A stretch of 64,000 nucleotides of DNA from Erwinia sp. SLM-02 (GCF_037450285.1 NZ_JAQISN010000001.1:62001-126000), one strand, 5' to 3'; numbered from the stretch's first letter, positions 16,856 to 25,512 are shown. Numbers and translations are program-made. Notes: generated by a model from the letters alone, not told the origin.

Positions 16856-17059
16856 TTAGTGCTGCGGATAGTGCTGCTTAATATGTTCGTAAAAAAAAAG
16901 TCCCTTCGACGGGGCGGCCATAAGAAAATGCCAGGTCGTCAACGGAACGTTGTTATAGGTCAGCGTGCCGTGCTCAAGCGTTTCTACCTCAAGGATCCGT
17001 TTTTCCACATCGTAGGCCACGGTACGAATAACGGATGAGGCTACGGAGCGTCTTTTCAT
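16856..17059 (-). CDS. KTSC domain protein
   Basis: A 67-residue single-domain protein. The pattern MKRRSVASSVIRTVAYD, then LTYNNVP and a C-terminal SKGLFFYEHIK, matches the KTSC domain (PF13619), found alone or fused to RNA-interacting domains such as lysyl-tRNA synthetase and RNase-type proteins. Its function is not established; nucleic acid binding has been proposed. GAGAGG lies six bases before the start. It is a single gene, with its own AT-rich upstream region. Confidence 0.75.
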   Translation of the reverse strand: MKRRSVASSVIRTVAYDVEKRILEVETLEHGTLTYNNVPLTTWHFLMAAPSKGLFFYEHIKQHYPQH

Positions 17060-17164
17060 TCTGTACCTCTCAACTGTCAGTGGTGGTTAAAATTTAGACT
17101 ACTGATAGTGATTTGGCATTGTTTTCGATCAATTATTAATTTTTTTTAGATCCAAAAATAATCA

Positions 17165-17265
17165 GAGAAGGGAAAAAATTACCTCGGAAAGTGGAAATCC
17201 AACTGCACTTTCCGAGGCTATGCAAGTGCACAATACGTTACGTGGATTACTTTAACGTTCTTTTA
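17165..17265 (-). ncRNA. Candidate small RNA ending in a 12-bp hairpin terminator
   Basis: In the 362-bp gap 17060-17421 there is a perfect 12-bp inverted repeat (17182-17193 with 17206-17217, arm CCTCGGAAAGTG). Read on the minus strand it is followed at once by TAATTTTTTCCC, the form of an intrinsic terminator, yet no minus-strand gene lies upstream. A possible promoter (TTGTAC, 16 bp, TACAGA; about 17270-17297 on the minus strand) would give a transcript of roughly 90 nt. The region is AT-rich compared with its neighbours. No known sRNA family was recognised. Confidence 0.35.
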
Positions 17266-17421
17266 AATTCTGTACAGGTTTTTTTTAAATGTACAAGTTG
17301 GTGCGCGTGTCGAAAAAAAAGCCGGTTAACGGTGCCGGGGGCAGGAAGCGCAGTAAAAAGGGTAACGAAAAGCGGCTAAACTTGCTAAAGTTTGCTTTTA
17401 AACTGTGTTAGCAGGATTTTT

Positions 17422-17616
17422 ATGTCGAACGAAATTGCACATCCGTCCAGCAGCCCGAAACAGGCCGCCCTGCAGTTAGTGATTGAACTGGTCAGAGCCG
17501 GAAAACTCAGCCCGTTACAGGGTGATGCCAGCAATATGATCTCGATTTATGAGCAATTCAAAGCGCACTTCGAAGCGGATAAGAACAAGCACTCCTCGGA
17601 TTCTGCGATCTCCTGA
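17422..17616 (+). CDS. Small conserved-looking hypothetical protein
   Basis: A 64-residue cytoplasmic protein with a helical core (ALQLVIELVRAGKLSP and MISIYEQFKAHFEADK), with no signal peptide or membrane segment. AGGA with suitable spacing precedes ATG 17422. Codon use resembles the neighbours. An 11-bp perfect hairpin (17638-17663, GCGGGTACGGC with GCCGTACCCGC) follows and separates it from the convergent ABC transporter gene, acting perhaps as a weak bidirectional terminator. I do not recognise the family. Confidence 0.55.
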   Translation: MSNEIAHPSSSPKQAALQLVIELVRAGKLSPLQGDASNMISIYEQFKAHFEADKNKHSSDSAIS

Positions 17617-17637
17617 GTGGCGCGATCGTTTATCCCT

Positions 17638-17663
17638 GCGGGTACGGCGACTGCCGTACCCGC
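17638..17663. terminator. Hairpin between convergent genes
   Basis: A perfect 11-bp stem with loop GACT lies between the stop of the 64-residue gene and the stop of the second binding-protein gene. There is no clear T tract on either strand, so termination efficiency is uncertain. Confidence 0.45.
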
Positions 17664-17680
17664 AATCTCTCCCGCCCGTA

Positions 17681-19261
17681 TCAACCTTTCTTGCTCACGC
17701 GGTCAAAGTAAAGCAGGCTGACGCCGATCCCCTGCCAGGCTCCCTGCACCTGTTTGCCCAGCCCAACCTGCTTTTGCCCCTGAAGCGTAACCACGTACGG
17801 GGAATTCTGCTGGATATCCGTTTGCAGCTGCTGATACAGCGCCGTTCGCTTTTTCACATCGCTTTCTGCTGCGGCTTCCCGCGTGCGCGCGCTCAGATCC
17901 GGGATCGTCCAGCCGACGCGCCAGGCCAGGGTTTTTGGCCCACCGGGAACGTTATAGGCGAAGGTGCTGGCGTTGCTGTTGGCGTCCACATAGTCCGCGC
18001 CCCAGTAGATAAAGATGGACTGGAAGTTACGCCCGCGCATTTTGCTCCACAGCTCGGCTTCCGCCACCGGCTGAATCTCCAGATGAATATCCGCTTTGGC
18101 AAAGCTGGCCTGCAGCGCCTGCGCCACGTCGCTGTACGGCGGCTGGTTGGCGATGGTTAGCGCAAACCGCGTGCCCGGTTTGATACCGGCCTTCGCCAGA
18201 ATCGATTTGGCTTTGGCCACATCGTAGTGGAACGGTTCGTTAGTCAGCGCACCGTCAAAGCCCGCAGGCAGAAACGTCTGATGTACCTGATACTGCCCTT
18301 TCAGCAGCTGTTCGGAAATCGATTTATAGTCCACCAGCCAGCGCGCGGCCTGCCATAGCGCCGGGTTTCCCAGCGCGGGCTGCTGCTTGTCCTGGGTATT
18401 AAATCCAAGGTAGTAAATCAGGCTGGAGGGGAAGCTGGCGACGTTCACCTTGCCCTGCTGCTTCAGGGTGGCGAACTGGTCGGCACCGAGGTCGTAGGCC
18501 ACATCCGCATCACCGTTTTCCAGCAGCAGCCGCCGCGAGCCGGCATCGGTCACGCTCTTCAGGATCACCCGTTTGAGGTGGGGCGGCGTCTGCGCATACG
18601 GATTCTGTTCCAGCACCAGCGCCTGCTGCGGCACATAGTTGCGGATGGTGTAGGCGGCGCTACCGGCGGAATGGGTATGCAGCCAGGCATTGCCCAGATC
18701 GTCACCCTGGGCATGCTGCTGCACCAGTTTGCTGTCCACCACCGAGGCGACCGGCGAGGTCAGCAGGCGCAGAGCCAGGTCCTGGCCGATCGGTGATACC
18801 CAGCGGATTTCAATCTGATGGTCACCGTGAGCGGTGAACTGCGCATCAATGTTTTCCGGCGTCCAGCCGAATTCCGCCAGAATAAATGCCGGGGTTTTGT
18901 TCAGCTTGACGGCTCGGGTCAGCGAGTAGATCACATCCTGGCTGGTGACCGGGTTGCCGCTGGCGAACTTCGCGCCGGGTTCGAGGGTAAACAGCAGGCT
19001 GTGTTCGCTGCTGCCCGCCTGCCATCCGGCAGCCAGGGAGGGCGCAAGCCTGCGCGGGTCGTCGATACCCGGCTTCAGCAGGGTCTGATAGACATTAATC
19101 AGGCTACTGGTGCTGACGGTTTCAAAACTTTCGGCCGGGTCAAAGCTGATGATGCCATCCAGCGAAATGGCCACTATCAGCGTATCGGCAGGCGTGGCCG
19201 CCTGGGCGAACCGGCCGGGCAGCAGCGTGCTGAGTAACAGCAGAGGGAGAATTTTGCGCAT
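17681..19261 (-). CDS. ABC transporter periplasmic binding protein (peptide type), second copy
   Basis: A 526-residue SBP_bac_5 family protein. Signal peptide MRKILPLLLLSTLLPGRFAQA is cleaved near AQA-ATP. Family blocks visible include FDPAESFETVS, the SGNPVTSQDVIYSLTR segment and IYYLGFNTQ. It closely parallels the binding protein encoded at 22785 along its length (for example SQDVIYSLTRAVKLN against PEDVIFSLSRVIKLN; SILAKAGIKPG against AILSKAGLKN), so the two arose by duplication. It is separated from the ATPase gene by 112 bp containing a hairpin, so it may be expressed at a different level. The substrate is unknown; oligopeptides or similar compounds are likely. Confidence 0.88.
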   Translation of the reverse strand: MRKILPLLLLSTLLPGRFAQAATPADTLIVAISLDGIISFDPAESFETVSTSSLINVYQTLLKPGIDDPRRLAPSLAAGWQAGSSEHSLLFTLEPGAKFASGNPVTSQDVIYSLTRAVKLNKTPAFILAEFGWTPENIDAQFTAHGDHQIEIRWVSPIGQDLALRLLTSPVASVVDSKLVQQHAQGDDLGNAWLHTHSAGSAAYTIRNYVPQQALVLEQNPYAQTPPHLKRVILKSVTDAGSRRLLLENGDADVAYDLGADQFATLKQQGKVNVASFPSSLIYYLGFNTQDKQQPALGNPALWQAARWLVDYKSISEQLLKGQYQVHQTFLPAGFDGALTNEPFHYDVAKAKSILAKAGIKPGTRFALTIANQPPYSDVAQALQASFAKADIHLEIQPVAEAELWSKMRGRNFQSIFIYWGADYVDANSNASTFAYNVPGGPKTLAWRVGWTIPDLSARTREAAAESDVKKRTALYQQLQTDIQQNSPYVVTLQGQKQVGLGKQVQGAWQGIGVSLLYFDRVSKKG

Positions 19262-19359
19262 AAAAAAGTCCTGAATCGGGAGAGATATCAGGACTATAGG
19301 CGTTGTACTGACGCAACAGAAATGCCGGATCTGACTATGGTTAGCTGATTAAGATAATT

Positions 19360-19390
19360 GGCGGATCAACGGCTTAACCAACGATCCGCC
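19360..19390 (-). other. Hairpin between the ATPase and second binding-protein genes
   Basis: The inverted repeat GGCGGATC (19360-19367) / GATCCGCC (19383-19390) straddles the stop codon of the downstream ATPase gene. It may act as an mRNA stability or attenuation element that sets the ratio of the final binding protein to the transporter. No T tract follows. Confidence 0.35.
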
Positions 19391-20039
19391 CCTTATCCAT
19401 CCTGACTGCGCGATCGCACATATGATCGATCACATCCGGATCGTGACTGACCAGCACCATGGTCAGGTTATCCTGCTGCTTAAGCTGGTTGAGCAGATTC
19501 AGGATCTCGGCCTGTACCGACATGTCCAGCGCGGAGGTTGGCTCGTCCAGCAGCAGGATCTTCGGCTGCAGCAGCAGCGCGCGAACAATTGCCACACGCT
19601 GGCGCTGCCCGCCGGAGAGCTGGTGCGGGTAGCGATCGGCCATCGCCGGATCCAGCCCGACGTGGCGGAAACCGTCATTGATGCGATCGTCGATGTTATC
19701 GGCTTTCAGCAGCTTCAGCGGTTCGGCCAGCGTACGGCGCAGGCGATGGCGCGGGTGCAGCGAGGCGTAGGGATCCTGAAATACCATCTGCACCTCGCGG
19801 CGCAGCAGACCGGTAAAGGCTTTGCCCGGCTCGGCCTGATGACCAGCCAGCCGCATCGTACCCTGCCAGTGCGGGTTCAGCCCGGCCATCACCCACAGCA
19901 GCGAGGATTTACCGCAGCCGGAAGGGCCAACCAGGCCAAAACATTCACCGGCACTGACCGACAGCGTCACATCCTCCACCACCGTGCGCAGCTCGTAGCC
20001 CTGGCGGTGAGCCACGCTGAGCTGATTTAATTCAATCAT
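19374..20039 (-). CDS. ABC transporter ATPase (DppF/OppF type)
   Basis: A 221-residue nucleotide-binding subunit. It has Walker A GPSGCGKSS (about residues 38-46), a Q-loop VFQDPYASL, signature LSGGQRQR and Walker B ILLLDEPTSALD, followed by the switch histidine in VSHD. At 221 residues it is shorter than OppF/DppF (about 330), because the C-terminal oligopeptide extension is absent. It overlaps the previous ATPase gene by 8 bp. The two ATPases are expected to form a heterodimer on the permeases. Confidence 0.9.
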   Translation of the reverse strand: MIELNQLSVAHRQGYELRTVVEDVTLSVSAGECFGLVGPSGCGKSSLLWVMAGLNPHWQGTMRLAGHQAEPGKAFTGLLRREVQMVFQDPYASLHPRHRLRRTLAEPLKLLKADNIDDRINDGFRHVGLDPAMADRYPHQLSGGQRQRVAIVRALLLQPKILLLDEPTSALDMSVQAEILNLLNQLKQQDNLTMVLVSHDPDVIDHMCDRAVRMDKGRIVG

Positions 20040-20880
20040 GTTTGCCTCCGCCAGTCAGCGCGGCGCGATCCAGTACCGGCAGCGGTTTACCGTGAGTGGA
20101 TTTATTGGGCCGGCACGACCACAGCGTCCGGGTGTAGGGATGCGTGGCGTGCGGGAGATCGGCGGCGGGCAGGGTGTCGAGAATATCGCCCTGATACATC
20201 ACCATGACCCGCTCGCAGTGTTCGGAAACCTGCTGTAAATCGTGGCTGATCAGCAGCAGGCCCATGTTGCGATCTTCCACCAGCTGACGGATCAGCCCCA
20301 GCACCTGATCGCGCATCGCGTGATCGAGCGCGGAGGTCGGTTCATCGGCAATCAGGAAACGGGGTTCAGCGATCAGCGCCATCGCCAGCATCACGCGCTG
20401 GCCCATTCCGCCGGAAAGCTGGTGTGGATAACGTTCCATCAGCTGCGCGGGCTGCGGCAGTCCGACCGCCGCGAGGATGTCGCACACTTTTTCTTTGATC
20501 TCGCTGCGGCTGAAGCGGCCGTGCAGTTTCAGCGGTTCCGCCACCTGCCAGCCAATGGTGCGCATTGGATTAAGCGCATACTTGGGATCCTGCATCACCA
20601 TGCCCAACTGGCTGCCGCGCAGCTGGCTCCAGCGGCGTTCGCTCAGCGTCAGCGCATCTTCCCCGGCAATATTCAGCGTGCGTGCCTGCAGGCGCAGGGA
20701 AGGGGAGAGCAGGCCCATCAGGCTGCGGGCGGTCAGTGACTTGCCGGAGCCGGACTCGCCGACCAGTGCCACGCGTTCGCGACCAAGGGTGAAGCTGATA
20801 TTTTTTACCAGCGCCGCGCCGCCAGGGGCGGAAATCGTCAGCCCCTCCGCCACAATCGGCGCATCAGCATTAGTTGCCAT
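20032..20880 (-). CDS. ABC transporter ATPase (DppD/OppD type)
   Basis: A 282-residue nucleotide-binding subunit with Walker A GESGSGKS, a Q-loop MQDPKYALNP, signature LSGGMGQR (a slight variant of LSGGQ) and Walker B LIADEPTSALD. The C-terminal extension ends with HPYTRTLWSCRP, the stub of the OppD C-terminal region that in longer relatives binds an Fe-S cluster; the cysteine cluster is not complete here. It overlaps the preceding permease gene by 11 bp. Confidence 0.9.
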   Translation of the reverse strand: MATNADAPIVAEGLTISAPGGAALVKNISFTLGRERVALVGESGSGKSLTARSLMGLLSPSLRLQARTLNIAGEDALTLSERRWSQLRGSQLGMVMQDPKYALNPMRTIGWQVAEPLKLHGRFSRSEIKEKVCDILAAVGLPQPAQLMERYPHQLSGGMGQRVMLAMALIAEPRFLIADEPTSALDHAMRDQVLGLIRQLVEDRNMGLLLISHDLQQVSEHCERVMVMYQGDILDTLPAADLPHATHPYTRTLWSCRPNKSTHGKPLPVLDRAALTGGGKHD

Positions 20881-21721
20881 TACGGGTATCCAGTCGATCG
20901 CGCAGGCCGTCGCCTGTCAGGTTAAAGGCCAGGCTGGCAAACAGAATCGCACCGCCGGGAACGGCAGCGACCCACCACTGGTCGAAAATCACTTTACTGC
21001 CTTCGGCGACCATTGAGCCCCATTCCGCCGTCGGCGGCTGAATACCCATGCCGAGGAAGCCCAGGCCGGCGGCAGAGAGAATAATCCCGCCCAGGCTCAG
21101 GGCCGCGCGGACCACGGCGGTCGGCAGGCACAGCGGCAGAATATGGCCGAACATCAGACGCAGGCCGTTAATGCCCTGCATCCGCGCCGCCGCCAGATAG
21201 TCACTGCGGCGCAGCGCCAGGGTTTCCGCACGCGCCTGGCGGGCAAACGGCGGCCAGCTGGTCAGCGCCAGCGCCAGCGCGCCGTTCATCAAACCCGGCC
21301 CCATCATCGCCACCAGCGCCAGCGCAATCACCAGGTTCGGCAGCGAGAGGAAAATATCGGTAATACGCATCAGCACGCGCTCGCTCCAGCCGCCGAGGTA
21401 GCCGGCGCTGATGCCGATTAACATCCCCACCGGGATGGTCAGCACCAGAATCAGCGACACCAGCAGCAGCGTCGGGCGGGCACCGTAAATCACGCGTGAA
21501 AGCAGATCGCGGCCAAAGCCGTCGGTGCCCAGCCAGTGGCTGGCCGAAGGCGGCATCAGTCGCACCGACATTTCCTGCGCGTTCGGATCGAAGGGGGCCA
21601 GCAGCGGGGCGAACAGGGCGGCGAAAATCAGTATCCCGACCAGCGTCAGGCCAACGGTCAGCGTGATGTTCCGCCGTTTTTTAATCGGTTTTAGCGTTTC
21701 GGAATCAAGAGCCTGCGTCAT
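20870..21721 (-). CDS. ABC transporter permease (DppC/OppC type)
   Basis: A 283-residue inner membrane permease. An N-terminal cytoplasmic segment and first helix are followed by PSASHWLGTDGFGRDLLSR, the characteristic OppC/DppC motif, and a BPD_transp_1 domain (about residues 85-275) with five further helices. The EAA coupling loop is visible as YLAAARMQGINGLRLMFGHI. It overlaps the upstream permease gene by 4 bp. Confidence 0.92.
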   Translation of the reverse strand: MTQALDSETLKPIKKRRNITLTVGLTLVGILIFAALFAPLLAPFDPNAQEMSVRLMPPSASHWLGTDGFGRDLLSRVIYGARPTLLLVSLILVLTIPVGMLIGISAGYLGGWSERVLMRITDIFLSLPNLVIALALVAMMGPGLMNGALALALTSWPPFARQARAETLALRRSDYLAAARMQGINGLRLMFGHILPLCLPTAVVRAALSLGGIILSAAGLGFLGMGIQPPTAEWGSMVAEGSKVIFDQWWVAAVPGGAILFASLAFNLTGDGLRDRLDTRNGN

Positions 21722-22785
21722 CGTGTCCTCGGATCGGTCAGGTAGGTGAGCGCATCGGCCAGCGCGTTGATGACGATAAAGCAGCCGCCAATCAGCAGGG
21801 TCGAGCCGAGGATTGCGGGCGTATCGGAGGCAAACAGCGCGGTGGTCATATAGCGACCCACGCCCGGCCAGGCAAACACGGTCTCCGTCAGCACCGATCC
21901 TTCCAGCAGCGTGGCGTAGGAGAGCGCCAGTACGGTAATCAGCGTGCCGCGCACGTTAGGGAAGATATGCAGCAGCAGAATGCGGCCCCGGCTGGCGCCT
22001 TTCGCCCGCGCCAGGGTGACGTACTCTTTGCTGTTCTCTTCCAGCAGCGCGGCGCGCAGCAGACGGGTAATGGTTGCCATCGACAGCAGGCCCAGTACCA
22101 CCACCGGCAGCCACAGGTGTGCAATGGCGTTGCGGAACATGTCCGGATCGCCGGAAAGCAGGCTGTCGATCAGCACCAGCCCGGTTTTCGGCTCCAGCGT
22201 GTAGATCCAGATATCATCCAGCCGTCCCGGCCCTGCCGACCAGTGCAACGTCGCGTAGAACAGCAGCAGGCCGAGCAGGCCCAGCCAGAATACCGGCACC
22301 GAATAGCCCAGCAGTGAGATCAGCCGCGCGACGTTATCCAGCAGGCTGCCCGGTTTCCAGGCCGCCAGCAGCGCCAGAGCGATGCCAAACACCGCGCCGA
22401 AAATCATTGCGCAGGTGGCCAGTTCAATCGTGGCCGGGAAGGTGCGAAGCAGGTCGCTGGCTACCGGCTGATTGGTAATACTGGAGATGCCGAGATCGCC
22501 GCGAACCAGGTGTTCCAGATAGTGCCAGAACTGCAGCGGCAGCGGCTGATCCAGGCCAAGATCGCGGCGCACCTGAGCATAGGTGGATTCACTGGCGTGA
22601 TCGCCGGCGATCTGCAGCACCGGATCGACCGGAGAAAGATGGGATAAACCGAAGGTAAACACCAGCAGGCCGAGCAGCGTCACCATCAGCGAAATCAGGA
22701 CGCTGAGGGCGCCGCTGCTGCGGCGCCAGAACAGCCGTGTACCGGTTTGACGCGGTACACGATCTTGGGCAGCAGGTGCCGCCAT
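21718..22785 (-). CDS. ABC transporter permease (DppB/OppB type)
   Basis: A 355-residue inner membrane permease. The N-terminus is unusually long and polar (about 25 residues) before the first helix SVLISLMVTLLGLLVF. The BPD_transp_1 domain has the EAA loop EYVTLARAKGASRGRILLLHI, the ETVFAWPGVG motif near the C-terminus and LRTFPATIELA. Six helices are expected. Its ATG shares one base with the TAA of the upstream binding-protein gene, so translation is coupled. Confidence 0.92.
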   Translation of the reverse strand: MAAPAAQDRVPRQTGTRLFWRRSSGALSVLISLMVTLLGLLVFTFGLSHLSPVDPVLQIAGDHASESTYAQVRRDLGLDQPLPLQFWHYLEHLVRGDLGISSITNQPVASDLLRTFPATIELATCAMIFGAVFGIALALLAAWKPGSLLDNVARLISLLGYSVPVFWLGLLGLLLFYATLHWSAGPGRLDDIWIYTLEPKTGLVLIDSLLSGDPDMFRNAIAHLWLPVVVLGLLSMATITRLLRAALLEENSKEYVTLARAKGASRGRILLLHIFPNVRGTLITVLALSYATLLEGSVLTETVFAWPGVGRYMTTALFASDTPAILGSTLLIGGCFIVINALADALTYLTDPRTR

Positions 22786-24353
22786 TATTTACTGACCTGG
22801 CTGTAGTAAACCATGTCCGGGTTAATTCCCTGCACGTAGCCTTTCAGGTTATCGCGCAGGGCGACAAGGTTACGCGCCTGCAGGCCGACCACGTAAGGTG
22901 AATTCTGCTGAATTTCACGCTGCATTTTGTGGTACAGCTCAACGCGCTTCGCCGGGTCGCTTTCGGCGGTAGCCGCCAGCGTCTGCTTGCTCAGCTCAGG
23001 GATATGCCAGTTGGAGCGCCACGCCAGCGTTTTGCTGCCGTCTTCCGGGTTATAGGCAAAGGCGGCGGCGTTGGTGTTCGGGTCGAAGTAGTCCGCGCCC
23101 CAGGCGTTCAGCGTCGCTTCATACTGATGCGCTTTCACTCGGGTGGCGACTTCCGAGCTGATGCCCGGCAGAACCTCAACCTTCACACCGCCTTTGGCAA
23201 AGCTGGCCTGCAGCGCCTGAGCAATATCCAGGTACGGCGGCTGGTTGCTGACCGACAGCTTAAAGCTGACGTTTTTCAGCCCGGCTTTTGACAGAATGGC
23301 CTTCGCTTTTTCCGGGTCATAGGTGAACGGGTTGTCGTTCAGCGCGCCGAGGAAGCCTTCCGGCAGGAACGACTGGTGAACCTGGAACTGGCCTTTCAAC
23401 AGATCGTTGGCGATGCCTTTATAGTCAAACAGATAGCGGGAAGCTTCCCACAGTGCCGGATTTTTCAGTACCGGATTGGCATCGATATTGAACTGCACGT
23501 AGTACAGCGAGGCCATCGGAACCGCGAGGGTTTTCACGCCCGCTTTGTCCTTTAGCGAGGCGATCTGATCGGCACCCAGGTTACGCGCGATATCGGCGTC
23601 GCCCTGTTCCAGCAGCAGGCGGCGTGCGGCCGGTTCCGGCACGTTTTTAATCAGCACGTTTTTCAGCTTGGGTGCGCCCGCCGGAGAGCCTGGGTTGGCG
23701 CTCAGCAGCACCACTTCATGCGGAATGTATTTGCGGATCTGATAAGGGCCGCTGCCCGCAGAGTGCTGGGCCAGCCACTTATTACCGAAGTCGCCGTTCT
23801 TGACGTTGGCCGACACGGTTTTCTCATCCACGATGGAGGAGACCGGCGCGGCCAGCAGGCTCAGCACGTAGGTCGGGCTGACGTCCGCCGTCCAGCTCAG
23901 CTCAACGTGTTTATCGTCGATTTTTTTAAGATGCGAGTCGACGTTATCTTTGGTCCAGCCCAGCTGCGCCAGAATGAATGACGGATCGAGGTTCAGCTTA
24001 ATCACCCGGGAAAGCGAGAAGATCACGTCTTCCGGGCGCAACGGGTTGCCGGATGAGAAGGTGGCCCCATCGCGCAGGGTGAAGGTCATGCTGCGATTGT
24101 CGCTGCCGGGCTTCCATTCGGTAGCCAGCGTCGGCTTCAGGTCGGTCGGATTTTGCGGATCGGACTGTACCAGACGCTGATAAAGGTTGGTAAATGCCTG
24201 CACGGAGGTGAGTTCGAAGCCGTCTGCCGGATCGAAGCTGTTAGCGTCATCAATCGACTGCGCGATCACCAGCGTGTCTTTAGGGGTAGCTGCCGTTGCG
24301 GCAAAGGATGCCGCCAGCGCCAGTGCAATAACTGAGGGGACTGTAAATTTCAT
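22785..24353 (-). CDS. ABC transporter periplasmic binding protein (peptide type), first copy
   Basis: A 522-residue SBP_bac_5 protein and the first gene of the operon. Signal peptide MKFTVPSVIALALAASFAATAA is cleaved before TPKDT. The mature part has FDPADGFELTSVQAF, SGNPLRPEDVIFSLSR and LYYVQFNIDANP. The start is set at 24353, where AAGGAAA precedes ATG; the open frame runs 19 codons further upstream without support. It parallels the protein encoded at 17681. The operon reads binding protein, permease, permease, ATPase, ATPase, binding protein. No regulator adjoins it. Confidence 0.9.
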   Translation of the reverse strand: MKFTVPSVIALALAASFAATAATPKDTLVIAQSIDDANSFDPADGFELTSVQAFTNLYQRLVQSDPQNPTDLKPTLATEWKPGSDNRSMTFTLRDGATFSSGNPLRPEDVIFSLSRVIKLNLDPSFILAQLGWTKDNVDSHLKKIDDKHVELSWTADVSPTYVLSLLAAPVSSIVDEKTVSANVKNGDFGNKWLAQHSAGSGPYQIRKYIPHEVVLLSANPGSPAGAPKLKNVLIKNVPEPAARRLLLEQGDADIARNLGADQIASLKDKAGVKTLAVPMASLYYVQFNIDANPVLKNPALWEASRYLFDYKGIANDLLKGQFQVHQSFLPEGFLGALNDNPFTYDPEKAKAILSKAGLKNVSFKLSVSNQPPYLDIAQALQASFAKGGVKVEVLPGISSEVATRVKAHQYEATLNAWGADYFDPNTNAAAFAYNPEDGSKTLAWRSNWHIPELSKQTLAATAESDPAKRVELYHKMQREIQQNSPYVVGLQARNLVALRDNLKGYVQGINPDMVYYSQVSK

Positions 24354-24495
24354 GACGTTTCCTTGCCTTACATTTTTTCGCGAGTGTAAGTGAACAACGG
24401 ATAAGAGCAATAGTAGATTATTCGCTATCGATATGCGCGAAAGTTATAAGGAGAGCCGAAAGGTTATAACCTTTACTTTTGTGCAACCGATGATG

Positions 24496-25152
24496 CTAGC
24501 GGCTGAAGGTCAGCCACAGCCAGGGCGCAACGCCAAGCAGGTTATTAAGCATATGCAGGAAAATGGGTAACTTCAAACCGCCCGACACCAGCCGTGCGGC
24601 GCAGAGCAGCAGCGAAAGGGCAACCAGCGCGATCAGGGTTTGCAGGTGGGCGTACTGGGTATGGATCGCAGCAAAAGCAAGGGAGGTCAGCACCGAGCAG
24701 GCAACCCGCTGGCGCGGAGCCCACAGTAAAAAGCCCTGCATTAAATAGCCGCGAAACAGGATCTCTTCGTAAACCGGTGCCAGCAGAACCACCGCCAGCG
24801 CGAACAGAATCGAGCTGGTGGCATTACCGCTAAACTGCCCCCCCGTCCAGCTCTCGCGCTGCATGTAAAAAGCCTGACTCACCAGCAGCAGAATCAGCAG
24901 CACGCTGAACACCATGACCTGGCGAGGAAAGAGTTTACCCACGTGAATATCGCCGTAGTGGCGCATATACCAGCGGAATAGCGGGATCAGAACGGCAAAT
25001 TCCAGCGAGCAGAGTACCGGCATCAGCAGGCCGCTGCTGACCAGCATGGCATGGTTGGGCAGATATCTCACCAGCAGGGTAATCGCATACCAGATAATCA
25101 ACATCCCGGCGCAGAGCAGGGTTTGGGACACTCTGTCGGGAGCGGTATTCAT
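24496..25152 (-). CDS. CPBP-family intramembrane metalloprotease
   Basis: A 218-residue membrane protein with about seven hydrophobic helices. The three Abi/CPBP motifs are present: EE at 129-130 followed by Arg134 (YEEILFRGYL), His164 (AAIHTQYA) and His200 with Asn in HMLNN. These ligate zinc in CAAX protease-type enzymes. Bacterial members are linked to peptide maturation or self-immunity to bacteriocins, but no bacteriocin gene is recognised nearby; the 21-residue membrane peptide encoded at 25328 is the only small candidate on the same strand. Confidence 0.85.
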   Translation of the reverse strand: MNTAPDRVSQTLLCAGMLIIWYAITLLVRYLPNHAMLVSSGLLMPVLCSLEFAVLIPLFRWYMRHYGDIHVGKLFPRQVMVFSVLLILLLVSQAFYMQRESWTGGQFSGNATSSILFALAVVLLAPVYEEILFRGYLMQGFLLWAPRQRVACSVLTSLAFAAIHTQYAHLQTLIALVALSLLLCAARLVSGGLKLPIFLHMLNNLLGVAPWLWLTFSR

Positions 25153-25327
25153 GGCAACAACCTGTCACGGAAGGTTTTTTTCGATGTTAACAAGTGTTAC
25201 GGACACTGTCGAGTTCGGGAAACACCGGGGCAGAAGAGGGGGCAAGCGCCGCAGGGAAACTCGCCTACCGTAGCGAAGGGGTCACGTGAGCAATTGCCCC
25301 GGAAAAAGCTCCGGGGCCGGGAGGACG

Positions 25328-25393
25328 TTAGCGGACTCTCACCGCAACCAGCGTCATGATGACGGCAAAGGTGACAAAGATGGCCAGTTCCAT
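25328..25393 (-). CDS. 21-residue hydrophobic membrane peptide
   Basis: A very small reading frame with an excellent ribosome binding site (AGAGGAGA, five bases before ATG 25393). The peptide starts MELAIFVTFAV and ends VAVRVR; it is a single membrane-spanning helix with one acidic residue at the N-terminus and two arginines at the C-terminus, as in known enterobacterial small membrane proteins. A GC-rich hairpin (CCCCGGA/TCCGGGG, about 25297-25316) follows, without a long T tract. I do not recognise the peptide by name. Confidence 0.55.
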   Translation of the reverse strand: MELAIFVTFAVIMTLVAVRVR

Positions 25394-25460
25394 AAGAATC
25401 TCCTCTTTGGGAAAACTCCTAAAATTATAACTGAAATCTGGTTGTTTTATGAACGATGCG

Positions 25461-25512
25461 TGCGCAGGGCGGCTAAACGCGTCGGTTAGCCAAAGGCTCA
25501 TTTACCTGCGCA
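25461..25512. other. Nested inverted repeats upstream of the I78 lipoprotein gene
   Basis: The outer arms TGCGCAGG (25461-25468) and CCTGCGCA (25505-25512) enclose inner arms GGCTAA (25471-25476) and TTAGCC (25486-25491). Both are perfect and coaxial, about 70 bp before the downstream start codon. They could form an mRNA leader structure or a cruciform protein site. Function is unknown. Confidence 0.35.
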
